A DNA stretch of 64,000 nt, from NCBI GenBank assembly GCA_015066015.1, contig SVPE01000003.1, positions 1-64,000 on the forward strand, read 5' to 3'. Positions 41,903 to 49,976 of the stretch are shown here, piece by piece. This DNA is from Oscillospiraceae bacterium. Lineage in GTDB: Bacteria > Bacillota > Clostridia > Oscillospirales > Acutalibacteraceae. Each line of letters opens with the position of its first letter. The first letter of the stretch is position 1. The position numbers were made by a program, and so were the translations under genes. A model generated the notes under the pieces. The model had not been told where the DNA came from, made no database searches, and saw only the letters and a program-made list of their open reading frames with translations.

Positions 41903-42874
41903 TTAAAGCTCGCTGGCTTCGCTGCCTTCCTTTTTAAGATACTTTCTGATAGATGCAAGACTGCCTACAGAAGAAATAAGAACACCGAAAACAAGATATG
42001 CTGCAGCAAGTACGGGAAGATACTGATCCATACCTACAGACTGGCTTCCGAACATTTCAAGAAGGGACATAATTGCGCCGCCCTCAACACGTTCAAAAAT
42101 CACCGTCAGTACAAGCGATATAACGCCTGAAATAAGTCCGATGATGACACCTTCAATCATAAAGGGCCAACAGATAAACAGACTTGTCGCACCAACACTC
42201 TTCATAACCTGAATGTCAATATTTCTTGAAACCATTGCAATCTTTATGGTGTTTGAAACAATGAACATTGATACAATACCAAGCACTACAACAAGTATCA
42301 CGCATATGGCGGTGATTGACTTCTGCATTGTGGTTATCTGATTTACCACTTCCTGGCTTTCACGTACCGCGCTGATATTCTGAATGGATTTTATCCGTTG
42401 CAGTGTAATATTGAACTGTTCAAGATTTCCTACCGAGATTCTGAAGGAGTCGGGCAAGGGGTTTTCTATAACACCGGAAAAAAGATCCTTTTCCACGCCG
42501 AATTCCTTAAGCTGTTCCTCGTAGGCAGCCTCCTTTGAAACAAAGTCAACCTTTATAACATCAGGAACGGACTGAAGCTGTGCCTGAATCTGATTGACTG
42601 TCATTTCATCTGCACCGTCAGCGACAAATGCAATGATAACATTCTGCTTTTCAACGTCCTTGACAAGATTCTGGATATTCATGATGATCATCATAGAAAT
42701 ACCGATAAGAAGAAGACAAGCGGAAAGAACACTTATTGACGAAAAGGACATACTGCGGTTTGCAATAAGGTTGTGCGCACCCATCTTGGTAAGGTATGAT
42801 GTGTTGAGACCGCCGCCTCTTCTCTTGTTGGCTTTTTTCTGATTTCTTGCCTCGCGATTTTCATTCTTAGCCAT
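41903..42874 (-). CDS. ftsX: cell division protein FtsX
   Basis: A 323-aa membrane protein with one N-terminal helix (about 40-65), an extracytoplasmic domain (about 66-190, VIIAFVADGADEMTVNQIQ in parts) and three C-terminal helices (about 200-222, 247-270, 290-315). Very basic N-terminus (NQKKANKRRGGG). With FtsE it forms an ATP-driven device that opens wall hydrolases. The ATG at 42874 follows the ftsE stop codon after one base, and the ribosome binding site GGAGGG lies inside ftsE, so the two are coupled. Confidence 0.95.
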   Translation of the reverse strand: MAKNENREARNQKKANKRRGGGLNTSYLTKMGAHNLIANRSMSFSSISVLSACLLLIGISMMIIMNIQNLVKDVEKQNVIIAFVADGADEMTVNQIQAQLQSVPDVIKVDFVSKEAAYEEQLKEFGVEKDLFSGVIENPLPDSFRISVGNLEQFNITLQRIKSIQNISAVRESQEVVNQITTMQKSITAICVILVVVLGIVSMFIVSNTIKIAMVSRNIDIQVMKSVGATSLFICWPFMIEGVIIGLISGVISLVLTVIFERVEGGAIMSLLEMFGSQSVGMDQYLPVLAAAYLVFGVLISSVGSLASIRKYLKKEGSEASEL

Positions 42875-42875
42875 C

Positions 42876-43688
42876 TCAAACACCCTCCTGTCCCTGTTCT
42901 TCATCTGTTACACCGGCTGATGCTTCGTCGATCTCAACGTCCTCCTCCTGCACCTGTGCAAGAGAAACGTCCTGCTGAACCTGAACGGGCTCTTCCTTTG
43001 AAACAAACTCACCTGCTGTTTTTGCAGGAATGTCAGAAAGAATTTTGCCGTTTTCGATTGTTACGATACGATGATCAAACTGATGAACAAGCTCAAGGTC
43101 ATGAGTAACAACGACAACCGTTGCGCCAAGAGCGTTGATTTTGTCAAAAAGACTCATAATTTCGCCTGAAAGCACCGGGTCAAGGTTACCCGTAGGCTCG
43201 TCGGCAATAATAACACCCGGGTTGTTGATAAGCGCTCTTGCAATAGCTACACGCTGTCTTTCACCCTGTGAAAGCTGGTTGGGATAGGATGTTGCCTTTT
43301 CCGAAAGGTCAACAAGCTTGAGTACGTAACGGACTCTTTTTGTGATTTTCTTTTCACTCATACCGATAACACGGAGTGCGAATGCAATATTATCGTAAAC
43401 CGTCATTTTGGGAATGAGTCTGAAATCCTGGAAAACGATACCGAGCATACGGCGAAGGTAGGGAAGCTGTCTTCTTTTGATTGTATTAAGGGTATAGGGA
43501 CCGACACGGACAATACCGGAATCGACCTTTTCCTGACCCATAATTACGTTAAGAAATGAACTTTTACCTGCACCGGAGGCACCTACTATGAAGACGAATT
43601 CGCCGTCGTCAATTCTGACGCTTACATCATCAAGTGCTACCGCATCATTGGTTTTGTAGCGCATTTTAACATTTTTAAATTCTATCAT
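42876..43688 (-). CDS. ftsE: cell division ATP-binding protein FtsE
   Basis: A 270-aa ABC ATPase. Walker [10 protein letters not shown] (36-44), Q-loop [15 protein letters not shown] (about 86-100), signature [15 protein letters not shown] (about 138-152), Walker [14 protein letters not shown] (about 158-170) and the H-loop VTHD. Usual FtsE is about 220-230 aa; here a C-terminal acidic and Gln-rich extension of about 40 residues ([21 protein letters not shown] in parts) is added. Partner of FtsX, directly coupled. Confidence 0.96.
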   Translation of the reverse strand: MIEFKNVKMRYKTNDAVALDDVSVRIDDGEFVFIVGASGAGKSSFLNVIMGQEKVDSGIVRVGPYTLNTIKRRQLPYLRRMLGIVFQDFRLIPKMTVYDNIAFALRVIGMSEKKITKRVRYVLKLVDLSEKATSYPNQLSQGERQRVAIARALINNPGVIIADEPTGNLDPVLSGEIMSLFDKINALGATVVVVTHDLELVHQFDHRIVTIENGKILSDIPAKTAGEFVSKEEPVQVQQDVSLAQVQEEDVEIDEASAGVTDEEQGQEGV

Positions 43689-43748
43689 AATTAGTCACTT
43701 CCTGATATATAAGCAAAACTATAAATCTGTGGCCTTAATATTGCTGTA

Positions 43749-44834
43749 TTAATACTTGATGGGCTTTGCATCAAGATACTTCTTGACCATAAGAGCTACC
43801 TTGAATTCAATAGCGTCGTCAAACTCACGAAGGTCAAGTCCTGTAAGCTTCTTGATTTTTTCAAGTCTGTAAACAAGAGTATTTCTGTGAACAAAGAGCT
43901 TTCTTGAGGTTTCGGAAACATTGAGGTTGTTCTCAAAGAACTTCTGGATCGTAAAGAGTGTTTCCTGATCAAGACCCGAAATTGTACCCTTCTTGAAGAT
44001 TTCCTTAAGGAAAATCTCACAAAGAGTTGTGGGAAGCTGATAAATAAGTCTTGCAATACCGAGATTCTCGTAGGTTACGATTGTCTTTTCTGTATCAAAT
44101 ACCTTACCTACCTCAAGAGCAATCTGGCTTTCCTTGAAGGAACGGGGAAGCTCCTTGATACCGGTAACGATGGAGCCGATACCGATAATGGCATTGATAT
44201 AATATTCGGTATGAAGGGAATCAACAATACTTCTTGCAAGCTTTTCGAGATCCTTGATTTCGTTGCCTGCACGTACTTCCTTGACAAGAACGATATCTGT
44301 TTCGTTGATGTTGATAACAAAATCCTTATTCTTGTCCGGGAAAAGAGTCTGTACGGTTTCACTGACAGAGATTTCCGATCTTTCAGATGTTCTGATGAGA
44401 AGTACACAGCGTGATACCTCGTTGTTGAAGCCGAGCTCACGGGTCTTGAGATAAATGTCGCCCTGAAGAATATTGTCAAGAATAACGTTCTTGATGAAAT
44501 TGCTTCTGTCGAACTTTACATCGTAATACTGCTTGATGCTGCCGAGTGAAATTGCAATAAGCTTTGCAAAGTTTGCGGCATTTTCGTCATTACCGTCAAC
44601 GAAAACTGCACTGTCAGGATGATTCTGTGTGCTGATTGCAAGAAAGGTCTTTCCGCCGATTACCTTGATATCGTTGCCGTTGAACACTTCCTTGATGTCG
44701 ACAAAATTGCTCTGGCCGATCTGACTGAGGTCGCTGCAACAGATAATTGTACCTACTGCGTCAACAACACCGATTGTACGGTCAATAGCGTCCTTCATCT
44801 GATGGATAATTCCCTGAAATAATCTGTTAGACAT
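43749..44834 (-). CDS. CdaR/PucR-family transcriptional regulator
   Basis: A 361-aa regulator. The N-terminal part (about 1-130) is a CdaR-type sugar-diacid-recognition-like sensor (MSNRLFQGIIHQMKDAI; GVVDAVGTIICCSDLSQIGQ in parts), the middle is a GGDEF-like fold, and the C-terminus is a PucR helix-turn-helix (NLNVSETSRKLFVHRNTLVYRLEKI in parts, about 300-325). Relatives respond to glycerate, purines or sugar acids; the effector here is unknown. The ATG at 44834 is preceded by GGGGGGA; the longer ORF has no such site. Upstream of ftsE by 60 bases on the same strand, so ftsEX could be read from its promoter. Confidence 0.85.
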   Translation of the reverse strand: MSNRLFQGIIHQMKDAIDRTIGVVDAVGTIICCSDLSQIGQSNFVDIKEVFNGNDIKVIGGKTFLAISTQNHPDSAVFVDGNDENAANFAKLIAISLGSIKQYYDVKFDRSNFIKNVILDNILQGDIYLKTRELGFNNEVSRCVLLIRTSERSEISVSETVQTLFPDKNKDFVININETDIVLVKEVRAGNEIKDLEKLARSIVDSLHTEYYINAIIGIGSIVTGIKELPRSFKESQIALEVGKVFDTEKTIVTYENLGIARLIYQLPTTLCEIFLKEIFKKGTISGLDQETLFTIQKFFENNLNVSETSRKLFVHRNTLVYRLEKIKKLTGLDLREFDDAIEFKVALMVKKYLDAKPIKY

Positions 44835-44900
44835 TTTAAATGTCCCCCCAACTTTAGATTTATGTGAGTATTGGATATTTTGACTATCGTCATTTTTACC

Positions 44901-44929
44901 ATTGTACACAATTTATCGGCATTTTGCAA
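44901..44929 (-). promoter_or_regulatory. sigma-A promoter of the CdaR-type regulator
   Basis: On the minus strand, TTGCAA (44924-44929), a 17-base spacer and TACAAT (44901-44906). The start site is near 44894, giving a leader of about 60 bases. Confidence 0.7.
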
Positions 44930-45257
44930 TATAAAAGTGTAATTTTTTTAGATAATTTTTTATTTATTTACTTTTTAGGGACATTTTTTTGTAATTTTTG
45001 GCATTTACTCTTTGGTTTTCGCGGTTTTTTTCGTCAAAATACCATTGTTAAAAATAACCAAGATAAAAACTTTTAATTTGCCAAAATTTAAAAATTCAAG
45101 AAAAACGACAATTGTCTATGCAACATACACATAAAAAAGGACAATTTTTAGCCTCTCATTTCTTCACTCAGGGGGCGCATGAAGAAAGAGAGGCGTCAGC
45201 GTATATTAAAACCTCATTCAAATTACGCAATGTTATAATAACAGGCATACTTTAAAG
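44930..45257. other. AT-rich intergenic region with one long hairpin
   Basis: No ORF with a ribosome binding site is seen. Content: poly-T stretches, the palindrome GACAATTGTC (45107-45116), and a hairpin at 45151-45194 in which GCCTCTC-TTTCTTC pairs with GAAGAAA-GAGAGGC (14 pairs, one bulged A, 15-base loop). The hairpin has no adjacent T-run on either strand, so it is not an obvious terminator; a small structured RNA or a protein site is possible. Confidence 0.5.
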
Positions 45258-45304
45258 GAAGCTAAAAATAACTTGCAGGTATCTTTTACCACAAAGATAC
45301 CTGC
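45258..45304 (-). terminator. terminator of the LRR/FN3 protein gene
   Basis: A perfect 12-base-pair stem (45275-45286 with 45293-45304), six-base loop, followed on the minus strand by AAGTTATTTTTAG. It begins 13 bases after the stop codon. Confidence 0.75.
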
Positions 45305-45316
45305 GAGTGAATAGTT

Positions 45317-46750
45317 TTATTTGACCGTTACGGGCACTTCCTTATATCCGCTCCAGACGATTCCGCCGCTTGTTTTGATGCCGGCGCGGACTGCAAAGGT
45401 GTATTTTGAACCTGACTTAAGATTTGTGAAGGTGAGATTCTGAGGTGTTGCAAAGTTTTTGTAAATCTTGTATGCGCCGTTACCGAGCTTGTAGTAAACT
45501 CTGTAGCCGTCGATGTCACCGCTTACACCGTTCCAGGTGAGGGTGATTTTACCCTTTGAGGGTGAGGTTGCCTTTGCTGTTACGGTGGCGGGAGTGGTGG
45601 CTGCTGTAACTATTGTATAATCACCTAAAACTGTACCGTAAATATCTTCATGATAAGGACGGACTGCATAGGTATGCTTTGTGCCGGGAGCAATCCTCGA
45701 GAAGATGTGATAGTTCTCGTCTGTTTTCACAAGTAATTCCCATGAGCCGTTATCCTGCTGTTCATATAATGCATATTCACAGTTGTCATTGTTATCCCGC
45801 CAGGAAATTGCTATACTATCCGATCTTGCAGTTCCTGCAGCTACCACAGGAGCTTCAGGCTTTGCGAAAACCGTAACGCTCGCTTCTTCACCATAGACGA
45901 TTTTTCCGTTTTGCGTTAAATAGGGAGTAACCTTGAAAGTATAATACTTCGACGGAGTATCTACTTTGATTGTATAGGATGTATCTTTCGTAGTCACAGT
46001 TTTTCCGTTGTATTTGACCGTGTAGCCTTCGGCGGTTGCACTTTTGTCCCACGAGAGCGTTACTGCAAGTTTTTTCTCCATTGCAGTAAGATTTTTCACG
46101 GGAGCCAAATTTCCGTCTTCAACTGTTGCTGAGTCAGGAATTCTGATAACCTCTTTATCACAGCCGTAAAATGCATCCTTACCTACAGCTTTCAAAGTGT
46201 CAGCCATATAAATATTCTTGAGATTTACACAATCATAGAAGGCTGATTCACCTATTGATGTGATTGAATTTGAAAGAACAACTGTATTGAGCTTAGATAA
46301 GAGATAAAAAGCTCCTGCAGAAATTTCAGTTAAGCTCTGCGGAAGTATTGCAACCTCAAGATTTGAAAAAATATAAAAGGCTGAAGTTGCAAGAGAAGTT
46401 GTACCCTCCTGAACTATCAGTGTTTTGGTTCTCACCGCAGCACGATAAGCTTCAAGACGCTCAGGATATTCATCATAAATGTAATCTTCCTTAAACGGGC
46501 CTATTCTATCCGGTTCGCAATTACAGCCCCAAAAATCACCTTTATAATGATCCGGACAATCAATCCCGAAAAATGCTGATGAAATTTCACCCTCACCCTT
46601 TATAACCATTACACCTGTTTCATTGTCGAAGGTATACTGATGACTTTCGCCTAAATCCAACCACTCAGCCGCACTTGCATTCATACAGAATGCTACTGTG
46701 AGGATAAGCATTGCTGCAATAAGCAACATTAATGATTTAAATTTTTTCAT
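45317..46750 (-). CDS. secreted leucine-rich-repeat (BspA-like) protein with FN3 repeats
   Basis: A 477-aa exported protein: signal peptide (MKKFKSLMLLIAAMLILTVAF..., about 27 residues), an N-terminal region (GESHQYTFDNETGVMVIKGEGE in parts), a LRR_5/BspA-type stretch (about 110-205; SNLEVAILPQSLTEISAGAF, LNTVVLSNSITSIGESAFYD in parts) and three FN3-type units (about 215-300, 300-385, 387-477), ending in SGYKEVPVTVK. No sortase motif or anchor. Likely surface or adhesion protein. AAGGAGG lies before the ATG. Its FN3 units resemble those of the glucosaminidase at 10438-14442 (same TWNGVSG-type strand). Confidence 0.85.
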   Translation of the reverse strand: MKKFKSLMLLIAAMLILTVAFCMNASAAEWLDLGESHQYTFDNETGVMVIKGEGEISSAFFGIDCPDHYKGDFWGCNCEPDRIGPFKEDYIYDEYPERLEAYRAAVRTKTLIVQEGTTSLATSAFYIFSNLEVAILPQSLTEISAGAFYLLSKLNTVVLSNSITSIGESAFYDCVNLKNIYMADTLKAVGKDAFYGCDKEVIRIPDSATVEDGNLAPVKNLTAMEKKLAVTLSWDKSATAEGYTVKYNGKTVTTKDTSYTIKVDTPSKYYTFKVTPYLTQNGKIVYGEEASVTVFAKPEAPVVAAGTARSDSIAISWRDNNDNCEYALYEQQDNGSWELLVKTDENYHIFSRIAPGTKHTYAVRPYHEDIYGTVLGDYTIVTAATTPATVTAKATSPSKGKITLTWNGVSGDIDGYRVYYKLGNGAYKIYKNFATPQNLTFTNLKSGSKYTFAVRAGIKTSGGIVWSGYKEVPVTVK

Positions 46751-46839
46751 AGTGTTTTCCTCCTTGGTATAATTAATTTATTGTGTATAAAAATAATAAC
46801 TCCCTTAACTTAATAATACCATAATGTATTTGATTTTTG

Positions 46840-46850
46840 TGAAAGCGCTG
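46840..46850. promoter_or_regulatory. GTGAAAGCGC motif, possible cre site
   Basis: The plus-strand sequence around GTGAAAGCGCTGTGA is partly palindromic and close to the CcpA consensus with two mismatches. It sits in the divergent region between the LRR/FN3 gene and the XRE regulator. The same ten-base core occurs in the putP leader (21367-21381, minus strand). Confidence 0.3.
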
Positions 46851-46927
46851 TGAATATTTGCCTGCTACAGCAAATTTTTCCTCCTTTTATATATTAAATC
46901 TCAAAAAAGGAAAAAGTAACATAATTT

Positions 46928-46955
46928 TTGTTTTATTTATTTGCTTCATTATAAC
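46928..46955 (+). promoter_or_regulatory. putative promoter of the XRE regulator
   Basis: TTGTTT (46928-46933), a 16-base spacer and TATAAC (46950-46955) on the plus strand. The start site would be near 46962, just before the inverted repeat at 46970-46983. Confidence 0.45.
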
Positions 46956-46969
46956 ACACAACTTCTTAT

Positions 46970-46983
46970 TACGCAAGTGCGTA
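46970..46983. promoter_or_regulatory. inverted repeat TACGCA-AG-TGCGTA, candidate operator
   Basis: A perfect six-base inverted repeat with a two-base centre, followed by a weaker related repeat (TACG at 46984-46987 with CGTA at 46994-46997). It lies in the leader of the XRE gene just after its probable start site, a common position for an autoregulated operator. Confidence 0.5.
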
Positions 46984-47029
46984 TACGCAAAAACGTAAAA
47001 TTATTTACAATATTTTTGAGGTGATAAAA

Positions 47030-47272
47030 ATGAGCGTCAAGGATGTTGTTGCCAAAAGATTTGAAGAGCTTTGCAAAGAGCGTAATATAAAAATCAATGA
47101 GCTTGCCAATTTATCGGGTGTTACCCCTTCGACCGCATACAGTATGATGGACAGCAAACGCCGTGATATTTCAATCATCACAATAAAAAAGTTCTGCGAC
47201 GGACTTGATATTACTTTAGGAGAATTTTTTTCAACATCTGAATTTGATAATCTGGAACAGGAATTGAAATAA
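47030..47272 (+). CDS. small XRE-family (Cro/CI-type) DNA-binding protein
   Basis: An 80-aa single-domain helix-turn-helix protein: helices 2-3 are about residues 23-42 (INELANLSGVTPSTAYSMMD, key ones), with ITIKKFCDGLDITLGEFF following, the usual Cro/CI core. No effector domain. GAGGTG lies six bases before ATG 47030; a GTG at 47021 is part of the ribosome binding site. It probably acts on its own operator (46970-46983) and perhaps on the divergent LRR/FN3 gene. Confidence 0.88.
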   Translation: MSVKDVVAKRFEELCKERNIKINELANLSGVTPSTAYSMMDSKRRDISIITIKKFCDGLDITLGEFFSTSEFDNLEQELK

Positions 47273-47288
47273 CTCCTGTTTCTTTTTT
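47254..47288 (+). terminator. rho-independent terminator of the XRE regulator
   Basis: A stem of about nine pairs (47254-47262 with 47274-47282, one G-T) that overlaps the last codons and stop of the gene, followed by six T residues (47283-47288). Confidence 0.8.
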
Positions 47289-47348
47289 TACCTGCCGCTT
47301 CCTCACTGCTTGCCGCTAAAAAATAAACGTATGCAACGCTTTTCACTG

Positions 47349-47378
47349 TTGCATATTCACCCTCTCTTATGATACAAT
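47349..47378 (+). promoter_or_regulatory. promoter of ymfF-ymfH-topB
   Basis: TTGCAT (47349-47354), an 18-base spacer and TACAAT (47373-47378). The start site is near 47385, 22 bases before the ymfF ATG. Confidence 0.7.
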
Positions 47379-47406
47379 AATAAAGATATATTTTCGGAGG
47401 TGCTTT

Positions 47407-48681
47407 ATGAAAAGTAAAATCATTGCACCGGGTGTAAAACTCTGCACACATAAAACTGAGCAGTTCAAAACCTCGGTGGTATCTTTTAACATAATTACAA
47501 ATCTCGGGGAAAACGCGGGTAAAAAGGCTCTTCTTTTAAATCTGCTTGCAAGGACAAGCAAGACCTACCCAACAGTTACGGCTATGAACCGCAGGCTTGC
47601 CGAGCTTTACGGAGCAATTATCTCACCTTCCGTAAGGAAAATCGGTGAATCTCAGGTGCTATCCCTTGTGCTTATCTGCCTTGACGACAGATTCTCGCTC
47701 TACGGGGAAAAGGTGCTTGAGGAAAGCATCCGTCTTCTTTCAGGATGTCTGTTTATGCCCGACATAACGCCCGACGGCTTCAGAGAAGAAAACATCAGAA
47801 GAGAAAAGAGACTTCTCTCAGAAAAAATTGACAGTGAAAAGGACGACAAGCGTATCTATGCACTTAACACTATGCTTGAAGAAATGTGCCGCGATGAGGT
47901 TTACGGCACACACCGTCTCGGCACTAAAGAAGAAATCGAAAGTGCAACCGGAAAGGAGCTTCTTTCCATATGGAAGGATCTGCTTTTCAACTCCCCTATT
48001 CAGATAAATATTACAGGCTCCTTTGATGAAAACGCCATCGAAGAAACCGTTACCGGGCTCTTTGCACCCCTTGAGAGAAAAAAGGAGAATATCTCCCCGG
48101 TGTATACAGAGTTTCTCACTGAGGCATACGAAAGCCGCATCTTCCGTCAGAAGCAGCCCGTAAAGCAGGGTAAGCTTGTTATCGGTATGCGCGCAGGTAT
48201 GACCTACAAAGACGACAACTTCCCCGCAATAAAGCTTATGAATGCGATTTTCGGCAGCGGCACCTTCTCGAAGCTCTTTATGAATGTGCGAGAAAAAATG
48301 AGCCTTTGCTATTACTGTGCCGCAAGACTTGACAGTAACAAGGGCATAATAACCGTTGAAAGCGGCGTTGAAACAGAAAACGCCGAAAAAGCTCTTGAGG
48401 CAATCCGCAATGAGCTTGACGAGGTAAGACGCGGCAACTTCACCGACGAAACAGTCGAAAATGCAAAAAAGAGTCTTTCTGACCTTTATAACAGTGTTTA
48501 CGACAGCGTTATGGGTATCAACGACTGGATGACCTCCCTGTGCACATCAAATGAGCTCACAGAGCCATCGGTATACGGTGATATGATTAACGCCGTATGC
48601 CGTGAGGAAATCATCATTGCAGCATCAATGGTCACAGAGGACACGGTATTCATACTTGAAAGCGAAAAGGAGGATGCCTGA
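47407..48681 (+). CDS. ymfF: M16-family protein YmfF (YfmF), non-catalytic partner
   Basis: A 424-aa pitrilysin-fold protein without the HxxEH zinc motif, so it should be the non-catalytic half of an M16 heterodimer. Landmarks: LLNLLARTSKTYPTVTAMNRRLAELYGA (in parts, residues about 40-65) and the R/Y-type C-terminal face (RQKQPVKQGKLVIGMRAG; MNAIFGSGTFSKLFMNVREKMSLCYY in parts). Homologues in Bacillus are linked to the aminopentanol modification of elongation factor P. Strong GGAGGTG site. Its stop codon overlaps the ymfH start (TGATG). Confidence 0.92.
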   Translation: MKSKIIAPGVKLCTHKTEQFKTSVVSFNIITNLGENAGKKALLLNLLARTSKTYPTVTAMNRRLAELYGAIISPSVRKIGESQVLSLVLICLDDRFSLYGEKVLEESIRLLSGCLFMPDITPDGFREENIRREKRLLSEKIDSEKDDKRIYALNTMLEEMCRDEVYGTHRLGTKEEIESATGKELLSIWKDLLFNSPIQINITGSFDENAIEETVTGLFAPLERKKENISPVYTEFLTEAYESRIFRQKQPVKQGKLVIGMRAGMTYKDDNFPAIKLMNAIFGSGTFSKLFMNVREKMSLCYYCAARLDSNKGIITVESGVETENAEKALEAIRNELDEVRRGNFTDETVENAKKSLSDLYNSVYDSVMGINDWMTSLCTSNELTEPSVYGDMINAVCREEIIIAASMVTEDTVFILESEKEDA

Positions 48682-49943
48682 TGAAAAAAATAAGAAACGA
48701 ACTTCTCAACGAAGAATATTACGAAATCGACCACAAAAGCGGTCTGAAAATATTTGTAATGGAAAAGCCTGACTATTCGGGTGCCTTTGCCATGTTCGGC
48801 ACACGCTACGGCAGTGTTGACACCTGCTTCAGACTCAAGGGTGAGGAAAGCTACACCTCTGTGCCCGAAGGCATTGCTCATTTTCTCGAGCATAAGCTTT
48901 TTGAAAGTGAAGAGCTTGACGCTTTCGAGCGCTTTGCAAAAACAGGTGCAAACGCCAACGCCTTCACATCCTTTGACCGTACCTGCTATATTTTCCGGTG
49001 TGCCGACAACTGGCAGGAAAATCTGGAAATTCTCCTTGACTTTGTAAAGGCGCCGTATTTCACCGAGGAAACGGTGCAAAAGGAGCAAGGCATCATCGGT
49101 CAGGAAATCAGAATGTATCAGGATGACCCCGACTGGCAGGTGCTTTTCAATCTTCTCAGGGGTCTTTACAGTAAAAACCCCGTAAGAATTGACATCGCAG
49201 GTACTGTGGAATCAATCGCTGAAATTAACGCGGAGCTTCTCTACTCCTGCTACAGAACATTCTACAACAACTCAAATATGTGTCTTGCCGTTGCGGGCAA
49301 CGTTTCGGCAGAAGAGGTTGTTGCAATAGCCGACAAGGTGCTCAAGAAGGAGGAAGCCGTAGAATTCGAGCAGATTATCCCCGAAGAGCCCGAAGGCGTT
49401 GAAATGTCCTACACAGAAGAAAAGCTCGGTGTAGAATCCCCTAAATTTGCCCTCGGCTTCAAGGAAAATCTCAGCTCAGTCGTGCCCACACCTAAGGAAA
49501 CTCTGCTTTACAGCATCGCCCTTGAGATAATCTGCGGCAAGTTTTCGCCACTTTACACAAGGCTTCTCGACGAGGGTCTCATCAACACAAGCTTCGGCAA
49601 GGAATACTTCTCGGGACGCGGATTTGCTTCGGCAATCTTCACAGGTGAAAGCAAGGAGCCCGAAAAGGTAAGAGATGCTCTTTTTGCTGAAATTGAGCGC
49701 ATCAGAAAGGAAGGTATTTCCGAAGAGGATTTCGGTGTGTGCCTGAAGAAAAAGTACGGCGCAGAAATATATTCCTACAACGACGTAAACGACCTTGCAA
49801 ATAATCTTTGTGACGCATATCTCAACTACTACGGTATTTTTGATTTCATCGACCTTTACAAGCAAATCAAAAAGCAGGACGTCGAAAAGCTTATAAACGA
49901 AGGCTTCAGAAAAGAGCTTTCCTGCCTTTCGGTTATACGCTAA
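48681..49943 (+). CDS. ymfH: M16-family metallopeptidase YmfH (YfmH)
   Basis: A 420-aa pitrilysin-fold peptidase with the inverted zinc motif HFLEH (about residues 65-69, in EGIAHFLEHKLFE) and the distal Glu about 75 residues on (VQKEQGIIGQEIRMY). Zn-dependent partner of YmfF. Start overlaps the ymfF stop by one base, so the pair is translated together. The upstream AGGAGGAT site lies inside ymfF. Followed after 33 bases by topB. Confidence 0.93.
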   Translation: MKKIRNELLNEEYYEIDHKSGLKIFVMEKPDYSGAFAMFGTRYGSVDTCFRLKGEESYTSVPEGIAHFLEHKLFESEELDAFERFAKTGANANAFTSFDRTCYIFRCADNWQENLEILLDFVKAPYFTEETVQKEQGIIGQEIRMYQDDPDWQVLFNLLRGLYSKNPVRIDIAGTVESIAEINAELLYSCYRTFYNNSNMCLAVAGNVSAEEVVAIADKVLKKEEAVEFEQIIPEEPEGVEMSYTEEKLGVESPKFALGFKENLSSVVPTPKETLLYSIALEIICGKFSPLYTRLLDEGLINTSFGKEYFSGRGFASAIFTGESKEPEKVRDALFAEIERIRKEGISEEDFGVCLKKKYGAEIYSYNDVNDLANNLCDAYLNYYGIFDFIDLYKQIKKQDVEKLINEGFRKELSCLSVIR

Positions 49944-49976
49944 AGGCATCTGCATTAACACATCGGAGGTAAAAAT

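Noticed and set aside
45151-45194. Terminator call for the 14-pair hairpin
   Set aside because: No T-run next to either arm and no gene end nearby; reported as an unexplained hairpin only.
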